21,764 bases of DNA from Mageeibacillus sp. UBA5734 (GTDB taxonomy: Bacteria > Bacillota > Clostridia > Saccharofermentanales > UBA5734): contig DIGA01000056.1 of NCBI GenBank assembly GCA_002419365.1, positions 1 through 21,764 of the forward strand. Direction: 5' to 3'. Under the pieces are notes generated by a model. It was not told the DNA's origin. It was given only the letters and a program-made list of their open reading frames with translations, and did no database searches. Of the stretch, positions 1 to 7,100 are shown piece by piece. The position numbers were made by a program, and so were the translations under genes. Each line of letters begins with the position of its first letter. Position 1 is the stretch's first letter.

Positions 1-50
1 CGCATCCATGGTAAGGATGAGGTCAGGTTCGATTCCGATTAAAGGCTCCA
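1..50 (+). tRNA. tRNA-Thr(GGT), 3' part; 5' end outside window; T stem looks two bases short
   Basis: The anticodon arm is clear: stem CATCC (3-7), loop ATGGTAA (8-14), stem GGATG (15-19). The anticodon is GGT (10-12), with the expected U33 and purine 37. A five-base variable loop AGGTC (20-24), a T loop TTCGATT (28-34), the 3' acceptor strand TAAAGGC (40-46), discriminator T (47) and encoded CCA (48-50) follow. The 3' half of the T stem is CCGAT (35-39), which needs ATCGG on the 5' side. Only AGG (25-27) is present, so two bases appear missing. The region closely resembles the 3' half of E. coli-type tRNA-Thr(GGT) up to the variable loop. It is either a damaged or pseudo tRNA or a sequence error. 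The D arm and 5' acceptor lie outside the window. Confidence 0.7.
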
Positions 51-54
51 GCTG

Positions 55-94
55 AAGAACCTTGCAAACACGACGTTTGCAGGGTTCTTTCTTT
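55..94 (+). terminator. Rho-independent terminator after tRNA-Thr
   Basis: Bases 55-69 pair with 75-89 (AGAACCTTGCAAAC against GTTTGCAGGGTTCT, with one G-U pair) around a five-base loop ACGAC. A T-rich tract TTTCTTT follows. It lies five bases after the tRNA CCA end, so it should end the tRNA transcript. Confidence 0.9.
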
Positions 95-230
95 AATCTT
101 CCTGCAGGGATGAGGTCATTGTTGTTGCCAAATTGTAGCCACCGGTCATTTTCTATCTGTTATCATTAGATAAGGCAACGAGCATTGTCGAGTTCCAGGA
201 TTAACTGAACACAATAGGGAAAGGTGCTCC

Positions 231-1493
231 ATGGGCAATCATCTGCAACCTAATCAATTATCAGCACCTGCTATCGACAATTTGCTTTTTCAAGCGGAGC
301 GCCAGTGTGACGTATCTGACGAGCAGACGAAAGTGCGTTTCTTTGAATTTATCCACAGGATGGAGTCTCTCTCGACTTGTGGTGACGACGAGTTGCGCGA
401 GCTGTGGATATTCGCCCCGCGTGGTTCGATTGATGAATTTGCCGATTATGATGAATACCTGGCCGATGGCGAGATTGAGAATCGCCAGGAATTCGAGGAG
501 CTTTGGCTCGATTTGTATCCAGAAGAACTGAAGTGGTATCGACTGGCGACGCTGCGGTATCGAGATATCTATTCTGTTGCAGTCAATCGGAAACTCGTGT
601 TGCAACTCCAGCCAGAATCTCAGCGATTTGATTCATATCCCAAAACCGAGTTGCTAGACTGGTTGATAGCAGCCGTTCAGCAATCGATCCATTTGCTAAA
701 ATCAGGGCAATATGATGCTTTTGTAAAGCAGAATCTGCCCCATCGCCACAGGGTCGGCAAAATTCTCCGTCAAGATTATTGGTCTATCTTTCCCGAAGAA
801 AAAGAAGCATATCTTGCCGAGATAGATCCCGGTGAAATAATCTTGTTTGAAAATCTGATCAGCCAACCACCAGAAAATATCCTGGCTTTTCGTTTGTCTG
901 CGATGACGTCCGGGCTATATTTTAATGCCTGCAAGCTTGGCTATGCTGCTAATCAATATGAAGGTGCTGAAGATCTGCCAGCAAAAGAACTCTATCTCAA
1001 GCACGCCGATGGACGTGATGATGGATTGCTGGAGCTGGATGAAGCCTCTGCCGAAGCCTTTGAGACATGGTACTTTGATCGTAAACAGCAGGGTGGTCAT
1101 CCGTGGGAGGTTTGTCGCGGTGGCAATTCAACGCATATTTCCTTATATGTCATTCATGATGCCCAGGGCTGGTCTTTCAGGTTGGCGGGATCAAGCATGG
1201 GGCGATCGGTAGAAACTGTTAAATTCTTTTTAGCCCTGACTGAACAGGGTTATCCTGTCAGTCTATCGGACGGCAAAGAAATCCTGGCCATGCTCAAAGG
1301 CGAGGATTATATCGGAATTGTGCCTCAGGGCGTCTTTCCCAGATACTGTGATTCATTTTTCCCTGGAGAAAAAATGCTGACTTTCATGAATCTGCCTCAT
1401 GAAAAAACGGGCCAGGTCATCCAGTCAGCTTATTGGTATCCGATCGAACGTGTTCAGTTAAGGGAAGCTCCAGATCCTTTTGCCAGTCGATAG
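231..1493 (+). CDS. Orphan 420-aa cytosolic protein of unknown function
   Basis: I do not recognise a family. The start is ATG at 231, supported by GGGAAAGGTG about five bases upstream. The protein is acidic and soluble, with no signal peptide or membrane segment. The first 110 residues are rich in Glu, Asp and Tyr. A middle part (about 140-230) looks helical. The most distinctive stretch is near residues 288-306, GGHPWEVCRGGNSTHISLYV, which is Gly/Cys/His rich and looks like a conserved core or active site. A Gly-Ser segment (LAGSSMGRS) follows. Base composition is more AT-rich than the right-hand genes. Its 3' end overlaps the convergent AlbA_2 regulator gene by about 40 bases. A hairpin TTATC-ATTA-GATAA lies in the 5' leader, and I see no convincing promoter there. 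Placement next to a tRNA gene suggests acquired DNA, but the function is unknown. Confidence 0.75.
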   Translation: MGNHLQPNQLSAPAIDNLLFQAERQCDVSDEQTKVRFFEFIHRMESLSTCGDDELRELWIFAPRGSIDEFADYDEYLADGEIENRQEFEELWLDLYPEELKWYRLATLRYRDIYSVAVNRKLVLQLQPESQRFDSYPKTELLDWLIAAVQQSIHLLKSGQYDAFVKQNLPHRHRVGKILRQDYWSIFPEEKEAYLAEIDPGEIILFENLISQPPENILAFRLSAMTSGLYFNACKLGYAANQYEGAEDLPAKELYLKHADGRDDGLLELDEASAEAFETWYFDRKQQGGHPWEVCRGGNSTHISLYVIHDAQGWSFRLAGSSMGRSVETVKFFLALTEQGYPVSLSDGKEILAMLKGEDYIGIVPQGVFPRYCDSFFPGEKMLTFMNLPHEKTGQVIQSAYWYPIERVQLREAPDPFASR

Positions 1494-2779
1494 TGGGTCC
1501 GTTTGCCCTTGCCGATTTTCACCAGTTCGCCCTTGCTGATCAGCTGATTGATCACCCGAATCGACTTGGCTTGCGAAAAACCTGTTGCGGACTCGATTTC
1601 TGCCCGGACCAGATTTTCCCTATCCCTTAACAAATTTAAAATCGTCTGTTCATCCGGTGTTAGCAATACAACCGGATGTTCTGATTCTAATCGTTGCTCA
1701 TTCATATTTGGCAACATGATCTTAAAGGCATTGTCTGAGATTTCAATGGTCGGTTTTTTATCATATTCGAGGTAATGGTCCATGATTTTGGGGACCCCAG
1801 TGCCATAAGCTTCAATTAAATGGAGTCGATAGAAAATGTTCGCCAATTGGATATTGCGCGGTTCAGAAATCCCCAACAAAAGGTCGTTGTATGAAATCCC
1901 CTTCGGCAGTCCTCCCAAAGAAACAAATTCAATCCGATTGTCGAACACACTGATCAAGATACTTCCGCTATAGGAATAATCGCGATGAACGACCGCATTC
2001 AGCAATGCCTCCCGGATAGCATCGGGTGGATAACTACGATAATCGATGCGTTTCAAACCAGAAAGAGTCGAGCGCGTATGATTGAATTGATCTAGATAGC
2101 GATAGGTATCTTCAACTTGTTTCAGCAAAGAGCCTGGAAATTCTGCCCTATCTTTAAATGTGATCTTGCTGTCCCCTTCAAAAACCGCCGCTTTGATCGT
2201 ATGGCCACATTGATCAGATAGCAATAAACCTAAGTTGGTCCATGTTCCATTCGAATCAATTAAGCCGAGCGACCGCTTCTGCTCCTGGCCAAACTTGATG
2301 TGCTCGTCTTCAAAGAATCTCTGCGATTGCATAAAAGTCAGTTCTTGATTGAGCGATCTTGAAGATTCAAAGCTTTCTCCAGTTTCTTTGATCATTTTCA
2401 AAATCAGGCTTTCAGTGGCTGGGACTGAAGATGCTCCTTGTCGAATGTAGACCCCTTCTGGTCTTATTCCTTTTCCGACAAGATAATAGGGGCAAGCAGT
2501 CCCTCTTTGAACTTCGACAACAACAATTTGTTTATCTTCTATCGTTCGTATGTCAATACGGGTGTGCATGGAAAGATCTGGCTTAATGTTATCTCGGATT
2601 GAGCAAGTCACCTGGCGGATCGTATCATCTGGTTTGTCAAGGCCTGATAGGCTGCCATCATCCTCGACCCCGATCCATATTTCACCGCCATCGGTATTTG
2701 CAAAAGCAACCACTGTCTTCTTTAGATCGTCTGTATAGTCTCTTTTGAATTCTTTAGTGACACTTTCATGGACATCCAA
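1454..2779 (-). CDS. AlbA_2/Schlafen-type putative transcriptional regulator with HATPase and winged-helix domains
   Basis: The N-terminal 120 residues carry the AlbA_2 (Schlafen AlbA) pattern: ESVTKEFKR, then KKTVVAFANTDGGEIWIGVEDDG, then GVYIRQGASSVPA. A HATPase_c_4-like segment follows at about 255-340 (IREALLNAVVHRDYSYSG, then YGTGVPKIMDHY). A C-terminal winged helix covers about 370-435 (LLTPDEQTILNLL, then GKGKRTHYRLA). This order is that of the family often mislabelled 'RecG-like' regulator. The longest reading would begin with GTG at 2791, but that codon directly abuts the purine-rich AAAGGGTGGTGATC, which looks like a Shine-Dalgarno. TTG at 2779 has proper spacing, giving MDVHESVTKEF (441 aa). 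The upstream promoter sits inside a repeat cluster, so autoregulation is likely. The 3' end overlaps the convergent orphan gene. Its targets are unknown. Confidence 0.85.
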   Translation of the reverse strand: MDVHESVTKEFKRDYTDDLKKTVVAFANTDGGEIWIGVEDDGSLSGLDKPDDTIRQVTCSIRDNIKPDLSMHTRIDIRTIEDKQIVVVEVQRGTACPYYLVGKGIRPEGVYIRQGASSVPATESLILKMIKETGESFESSRSLNQELTFMQSQRFFEDEHIKFGQEQKRSLGLIDSNGTWTNLGLLLSDQCGHTIKAAVFEGDSKITFKDRAEFPGSLLKQVEDTYRYLDQFNHTRSTLSGLKRIDYRSYPPDAIREALLNAVVHRDYSYSGSILISVFDNRIEFVSLGGLPKGISYNDLLLGISEPRNIQLANIFYRLHLIEAYGTGVPKIMDHYLEYDKKPTIEISDNAFKIMLPNMNEQRLESEHPVVLLTPDEQTILNLLRDRENLVRAEIESATGFSQAKSIRVINQLISKGELVKIGKGKRTHYRLAKGSGASLN

Positions 2780-2816
2780 AATGATCACCACCCTTTTATC
2801 GAATCCTCGAAGTCTT

Positions 2817-2919
2817 TGTGATTCTGAGCATTACTTGTGATTCTCATCATCATTGTAATCATTCTAATCACATTTTGCAAAGAACTGTGATTAGAAGTGA
2901 TAAGAAATGATTAGAATCA
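2817..2919. repeat. Cluster of TGTGATTAGAA-type operator repeats
   Basis: Two copies of TGTGATTCT lie at 2817-2825 and 2836-2844, 19 bases apart. TTCTAATCACA (2862-2872) and TGTGATTAGAA (2886-2896) form a perfect 11-base inverted repeat with a 13-base spacer. Two further variants follow in tandem: GTGATAAGAA (2897-2906) and ATGATTAGAA (2907-2916), the last running into the near-palindrome TGATTAGAATCA. The cluster surrounds the predicted promoter of the AlbA_2 regulator gene. It is most simply read as the binding site of that regulator, which is an inference. Confidence 0.75.
2852..2880 (-). promoter_or_regulatory. Sigma-70-type promoter of the AlbA_2 regulator gene
   Basis: On the minus strand, -35 TTGCAA (2880-2875) and -10 TACAAT (2857-2852) are 17 bases apart. 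One arm of the 11-base inverted repeat lies between the two boxes and the other just upstream of the -35. A protein bound there would block polymerase. Confidence 0.65.
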
Positions 2920-3003
2920 GGTGAAGAAGCCCCTTCGATCTTTCGATCCAGTTTCTAACCAATCTACCATGCACACCCAGTACATCATGGAGGAGGCATT
3001 GCA

Positions 3004-3105
3004 ATGTCCATGCAGCAAGTCTTCAAATCAGCAGAGAGCCGGGATGACTACATCCGCGCCCGTTACAACCAGATCCTGAGTGCCTTCCCTTTCCCGCAGC
3101 GGTAT
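3004..3105 (+). pseudogene. N-terminal remnant of a gene, possibly an alpha/beta hydrolase
   Basis: A strong ribosome site GGAGGAGG (2989-2996) sits seven bases before ATG 3004. The next 33 or so codons read like the N-terminus of an alpha/beta-hydrolase (FKSAESRDDYIRARYNQ, then ILSAFPFPQ). The resemblance stops near 3105. The frame then runs antisense through the 3' end of the polyferredoxin gene to a stop at 3190-3192, giving 62 codons in all. No hydrolase core (Gly-x-Ser-x-Gly) is present. The simplest reading is a fossil truncated when neighbouring DNA was joined here. A real 62-aa peptide is less likely. The family assignment rests on memory of the N-terminal pattern only. Confidence 0.45.
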
Positions 3106-3114
3106 GGAGGATGC

Positions 3115-4440
3115 CTATTCGCAGCTCTCCGTCTCGCCAGCCGTACCAGACTGCGCTTCGAAATACAGTTCAACCTGCTCTTGTACCGCTGACCAGGTCG
3201 TTTCCGGCGGTGTATCCGGATCAAGGCCCCAGGCCGTCAGCAGCTCCTCAACGCTGGCCCCATTGAGCTCAGCCAGTTTTTCAAGGGTCACTTGACCATA
3301 AGCATCACCCCAAGGCGTCTGGTCGTCCAGATCAGCTGGTAATCCGAGCATCTCTTTGATGGCAGCAGCGTCGAGGCCATTGAGTTCAGCCATTTTAGCC
3401 AAGGGGATCGCTGCCTCAATTTCGCTGGCTTTCGATTGATAACCCAAACCATCCGGCAAGTCATACATTGTCTTGAATTCCGCCACGGATAGTCCGGATG
3501 AATCAGCCATCTCTCGCAAGTTGGCCTCGGTCTTCCCCGAATAGCGGTCATAGCCAATGGTTTGCGCGATCCAGATCCCGCCAAAATAGAGGATGACAGG
3601 CAACAGGAAGGCCAGGATCAGTCCGGTTTTCCGGTGGAAAATGGTGAAATTCAGGGCACCCTCCCTGGGGCAAGCTGCCACACATTTGCCACAGCTGATG
3701 CATTCAGCAGACCGGATCGTATCCGCATGCTCGACATCGAGATTCACCGGGCAGGCGCGGGTGCACAAGCTGCAATCGATGCAGACCTGTGGGTCGCGCC
3801 GAATAGAGAAGCGACTCAGACGGCCGATCACAGCATTCAGCGCACCCAACGGGCACAGATACTTGCAAAAGAACCGTTCGTAGAAAAACGAGCCGACGAT
3901 CGATAGAACCAGGACGATCAGGCCAATCCAGTAGGACGTGACCAGTTCATCGAAACTGATCAAATGGCCATAGGCTGTCCAAGGGTCATAGGCGGCAAAC
4001 CAGAGCGTGCCGGTCAACCAGGCCATGGCGATCGTCAGGACCAGGACCAGGTATTTGCCATAGCGCAGGATCCGGTCCAGCGAAGGTGGAACCAGAAACC
4101 GCCGCCGGAACAGTCGTCTGCCCAAGTTGCCAATAAATTCCTGGATCGCGCCAAACGAACAGATCAGGCCACAAAAGGCCCGGTTGAACACCAGGGCCAG
4201 CAGCAGAAAAACGAAAAACAGCACCATTGTCCCGGAGAATATTTTCTTTAGCGTGGCACCGACTGTCACGAATGACAGCAGGGATTCCAGGCCCCCAAAA
4301 GGGCAAAGCCCATGTACGGAAGGAAAAAGCTTGTCACCCATCGCATGGGCATAGAACTGATAGCTCAAAAAGGTAAAAAGTCCGGCCAGCAAGAAATAGC
4401 GCAACAGGATGAAAACTCTCTTCTGCATGTTGAATGACAT
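3115..4440 (-). CDS. NapH/NosR-like membrane polyferredoxin with triple C-terminal repeats
   Basis: This is an integral membrane iron-sulfur protein, probably passing electrons at the cytoplasmic membrane. About five hydrophobic helices are seen, near residues 10-32, 71-86, 129-148, 170-187 and 274-292. Two Fer4_5-type Cys motifs follow helices (FCGLICSFGAIQEF, and FCKYLCPLGALNAV). Two classical 4Fe-4S motifs are CIDCSLCTRACP (about 220-231) and CISCGKCVAACP (about 247-258). After the last helix come three 39-residue repeats (about 309-347, 348-386, 387-425), each with a pattern like LAELNG..xxxxLLGL. ATG 4440 is chosen over an upstream TTG because AAAGGA lies seven bases before it. The gene follows the diguanylate cyclase by 83 bases on the same strand with no terminator seen. 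Partner and electron acceptor are unknown. Confidence 0.88.
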   Translation of the reverse strand: MSFNMQKRVFILLRYFLLAGLFTFLSYQFYAHAMGDKLFPSVHGLCPFGGLESLLSFVTVGATLKKIFSGTMVLFFVFLLLALVFNRAFCGLICSFGAIQEFIGNLGRRLFRRRFLVPPSLDRILRYGKYLVLVLTIAMAWLTGTLWFAAYDPWTAYGHLISFDELVTSYWIGLIVLVLSIVGSFFYERFFCKYLCPLGALNAVIGRLSRFSIRRDPQVCIDCSLCTRACPVNLDVEHADTIRSAECISCGKCVAACPREGALNFTIFHRKTGLILAFLLPVILYFGGIWIAQTIGYDRYSGKTEANLREMADSSGLSVAEFKTMYDLPDGLGYQSKASEIEAAIPLAKMAELNGLDAAAIKEMLGLPADLDDQTPWGDAYGQVTLEKLAELNGASVEELLTAWGLDPDTPPETTWSAVQEQVELYFEAQSGTAGETESCE

Positions 4441-4523
4441 ACCCGTTTCCTTTATCCGCAAGGTTGCTGCTGTTAGGATGGAGCCGCTAGAAGCAGCGCT
4501 TTGATTTTACCGGGAAATTGTAT

Positions 4524-6227
4524 TCAAATTGTGATGCCAGTCACACTCTCCCGCCGCTTGTCCTCGTACATGCGGGCATCACTGCGGCTCATGACATCAT
4601 CTGCAGTGTCCTGGCCCGGGATAAATGGCTCGGCACCGACCGAGATACTGACATGGAGGATCCAGTTTTCAATGGCAAAGGGCTGCTTGAAGCAGTCTTT
4701 GATCCGGGGAACAAATGCATCTGCTGGCTCATCCTTTTTTAACTCAGCCAGGATGACAAATTCGTCGCCGCCGACGCGATAAACCTGGTCGGATGCCCTC
4801 ATGCATCCTTGCAGCCGTTTGGCAGAAAGCCGCAGCAATTCGTCGCCAGTGGCATGACCATAGGTGTCGTTAATTGCCTTGAAGCGATTGAGGTCACAGA
4901 ACAAGATCGCGAGGGAAGCCTGGTCGCGGCGCTGCTGCCAGCGATCCAGCTGGTGGAACAACGACTCACGATTGCCCAGGCCGGTCAGCGTGTCGGTCAG
5001 GACCTCCGTCGCCAGGCGGTCATGGTTGGATTGAAGTGTCGCGAGTTGCAGGACAACATAGGTCGATAAAGCCAGAATGAAGAGCATCGCGGCAAAAAAT
5101 AGACTGTATCGAGATCGATAAGGGCTAAACTCAATCAACCCACCCGTAATCAAAGCAGTAAAGCCGGCAACAACGTAGAAAATGCCCTTTTCGTGGCGTT
5201 GAACGCCCTTCGCCAGAAGAAAGATCGAATAAATCGCAAGGACGACGAGGATGCCTGCAAACACAAGGTATGAAGCCGATAGGACTGAATTAGGCAAAAT
5301 CGCAAACAGGAGAATGATCACAGGAATTGAGACCAGATAAATCCGTTGCAACAGCGTGTGTTTGCGGTCAAAACCAAATGCTTCGAGTAATAGTCCAGCT
5401 AAAGGGATCAGCAGGTAACCGGTGATGTATTCAAGCGGCAGAATCACACTCATGGGAAGCTCCATGAACAGTATTTGAATCAAATGAACGCCTGTGTTCA
5501 ACAAGCGAAAAACAATCATGAACAGGAATACGGCCATGAGGGAAATCCGTCTATCCTGCATGGAAAGACTGAGCAAAGCAAACAGGATGCCCAACGCCAG
5601 GGAACTTGCTAAAATGAGTATTTCCGAGGAAAGCAGCAGATTGTGGTAGAAATCGACCATGTCTGCCCGGCCCAGAATCGGTGCATTGATAAATCCACCT
5701 TTGGCGCGAGTGAAATTGGCAATCTCCATGGTCAGAATCGCACGTCCAGATGCGTCGGCAGAGAAATAGCCAGTCGTGGAAAAGACCTGCGGTCTATAAT
5801 CCGCGCGATCTTTGGCCACCTGGCCATTGCCGGCAACAGGTATCCCATTCACCGAGAGTTTGTAAGCACTGAATTCATCCTGAATAAACAAGCCGTAGAC
5901 GTGTTCAGGTTGAAGACCGTTGATCGTCAACTGGTAGGTGGCAAATCCAAAGGCTTTTCCTGTCGCTGAATCAACAGGCCACTCATGTTCGACCACAGCC
6001 CATGCTTTGGAAGGCCGCTGGACAAGATCTGGTGCCAGCTGATTGGGATAGTATTCCCATTCACCATGCAAACTGATCAGCTGATCCTCTTCAAATGACA
6101 ATGGTGTCAATTGGCCTCGAACAGCTTGGACCGAATTGACCTCGTATCGATTGGCCAGATTAAGCCAGCCGAAAAGGCTTAAGGCTACGATTCCGAGAAA
6201 AACAATAACAACCAGCCGTTGTCTCAT
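4524..6227 (-). CDS. 7TM-DISM diguanylate cyclase (GGDEF)
   Basis: It predicts synthesis of cyclic di-GMP from two GTP at the membrane. Residue 1 is ATG 6227. A first helix (about 5-22) is followed by an extracytoplasmic beta-rich domain (about 40-190, with LHGEWEYYPN and FATYQLTINGL) typical of 7TMR-DISM extracellular domains. Seven or so helices span about 198-397. The GGDEF domain (about 405-560) has LTDTLTGLGNR, DLNRFKAINDTYGH and an intact GGDEF at 486-490. RASD at 477-480, five residues before it, is a canonical product-inhibition I-site. The start codon overlaps the stop of the upstream Nudix gene (ATGA), indicating translational coupling. A longer N-terminus is possible but lies inside the Nudix gene. 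The ligand is unknown; carbohydrate-like ligands are proposed for the DISM family. Confidence 0.92.
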   Translation of the reverse strand: MRQRLVVIVFLGIVALSLFGWLNLANRYEVNSVQAVRGQLTPLSFEEDQLISLHGEWEYYPNQLAPDLVQRPSKAWAVVEHEWPVDSATGKAFGFATYQLTINGLQPEHVYGLFIQDEFSAYKLSVNGIPVAGNGQVAKDRADYRPQVFSTTGYFSADASGRAILTMEIANFTRAKGGFINAPILGRADMVDFYHNLLLSSEILILASSLALGILFALLSLSMQDRRISLMAVFLFMIVFRLLNTGVHLIQILFMELPMSVILPLEYITGYLLIPLAGLLLEAFGFDRKHTLLQRIYLVSIPVIILLFAILPNSVLSASYLVFAGILVVLAIYSIFLLAKGVQRHEKGIFYVVAGFTALITGGLIEFSPYRSRYSLFFAAMLFILALSTYVVLQLATLQSNHDRLATEVLTDTLTGLGNRESLFHQLDRWQQRRDQASLAILFCDLNRFKAINDTYGHATGDELLRLSAKRLQGCMRASDQVYRVGGDEFVILAELKKDEPADAFVPRIKDCFKQPFAIENWILHVSISVGAEPFIPGQDTADDVMSRSDARMYEDKRRESVTGITI

Positions 6228-6733
6228 GCATCCATACCTTGATCTGGCTTGCCTTTTTGTAGCCACAGCACGTCCTGCTCGGACTGGCTTTGTTCTGCCA
6301 GCCATTCCCGCACGCGTTGAAATATAACCGACTGGATCTCGGGATAGGTCAGAGGTTCAGGCATTTCAGCATCCATGTGGATTTCGGCAATTTCATAAGC
6401 CGGATCAAGCGGTCCGAGGGTTCTGATTTCAGCAAAGCACACCAGGCTGGCCAGCTCGTCTGAACGCTGGCCGTGTGCATCATAGGCTGGGACACGGAAC
6501 ACAAAGACCGGCTGGAGATCAAAATCCATCGCCCCGGTCTCCTCGCGCAATTCGCGCTCCGCTGTCACGAGGATCGCCTCGCCGGGCTCGCGATGGCCGG
6601 CTGGCAGTTCCAGCGTCTGGCGTTCCCGGTGGCGGACATAGACAAACTGACCTTGGTAGCGGGCCACCAGGATCGCATATTTGAAATATTGATCGGGCAC
6701 AGCCGAAAAATCTGTTGTCAGTTCGATGTTCAT
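6224..6733 (-). CDS. Nudix hydrolase
   Basis: Nudix enzymes hydrolyse nucleoside diphosphates linked to another group. The full Nudix box GX5EX7REUXEEXGU is present as GHREPGEAILVTAERELREE followed by TGA (residues about 46-68). The N-terminus FKYAILVARYQGQFVYVRHR is the usual Nudix beta-strand lead-in. At 169 aa it is a single-domain enzyme. ATG 6733 is the first good start, though its ribosome site is weak. It is the first gene of a minus-strand unit and overlaps the diguanylate cyclase start by ATGA. Substrate cannot be told from sequence; housecleaning of nucleotides is a general possibility. A direct link to c-di-GMP turnover is only suggested by the coupling. Confidence 0.9.
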   Translation of the reverse strand: MNIELTTDFSAVPDQYFKYAILVARYQGQFVYVRHRERQTLELPAGHREPGEAILVTAERELREETGAMDFDLQPVFVFRVPAYDAHGQRSDELASLVCFAEIRTLGPLDPAYEIAEIHMDAEMPEPLTYPEIQSVIFQRVREWLAEQSQSEQDVLWLQKGKPDQGMDA

Positions 6734-6788
6734 ACCAAGTCCATGTTTCTGGAAAGTAGCCTTGAATGCCGCACGTTACTGAAACTCA

Positions 6789-6837
6789 GGCTATACTATG
6801 CGATGATAGCTATTGCTTTCTATAGACTACTATAGCC
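6789..6837. promoter_or_regulatory. CTATAG-rich inverted repeats in the divergent intergenic region
   Basis: Between the Nudix and DUF1858 starts, GGCTATACTA (6789-6798) and TACTATAGCC (6828-6837) form an imperfect inverted repeat. Inside are the palindrome ATAGCTAT (6806-6813) and two CTATAG copies (6820-6825, 6830-6835). The clustering suggests a regulator site for one or both divergent units. TATACT (6792-6797) could act as a -10 for the plus strand, but no matching -35 is seen. Confidence 0.35.
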
Positions 6838-6866
6838 GATTGGCCGCTGTCTGAGGAGATTCCACA

Positions 6867-7100
6867 ATGTCCATTAAACGAACGATAAATTTACAAAGGT
6901 CCGTCCACGACCTCTGTACAGAGTATCCGGAGCTGATCGAATTCATGAAAGATGCCGGTTTTCCGGACATCGTCAAACCGGGGATGCTGGCTACGGCCGG
7001 ACGATTCATGACCTTGCCGAAGGGGGCCAAGATGAAGGGAATCGAGCTTGAGCAGCTGGTCGAAAAGCTGCGCGCACTCGGTTTTGAGGTTGAATCATGA
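6867..7100 (+). CDS. DUF1858-domain protein
   Basis: This 77-aa protein matches the DUF1858 pattern (related to the N-terminus of ScdA-type proteins): INLQRSVHDLCTEYPELIEF, then AGFPDIVKPGMLATAGRFMT, then LPKGAKMKGIELEQLVEKLR. It is small, soluble and spans the whole domain. GAGGAG lies eight bases before ATG 6867. Its TGA stop overlaps the ATG of the ABC-F gene (ATGA), so the two are probably translated together. Members occur in anaerobes and are linked to redox or iron-sulfur repair proteins, but the biochemical role is unclear. No metal-binding cysteines are present here, so direct cluster chemistry is unlikely. Confidence 0.85.
   Translation: MSIKRTINLQRSVHDLCTEYPELIEFMKDAGFPDIVKPGMLATAGRFMTLPKGAKMKGIELEQLVEKLRALGFEVES

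Noticed and set aside
2886..2919. Short tandem repeats that might suggest a CRISPR array
   Set aside because: Units are about 10 bases with no unique spacers and no cas genes; an operator cluster explains them.
4441..4523. GCTGCT/AGCAGC stem between the diguanylate cyclase and polyferredoxin genes, considered as a terminator
   Set aside because: Only six base pairs, a loop of about 20 bases and no T tract on the minus strand.
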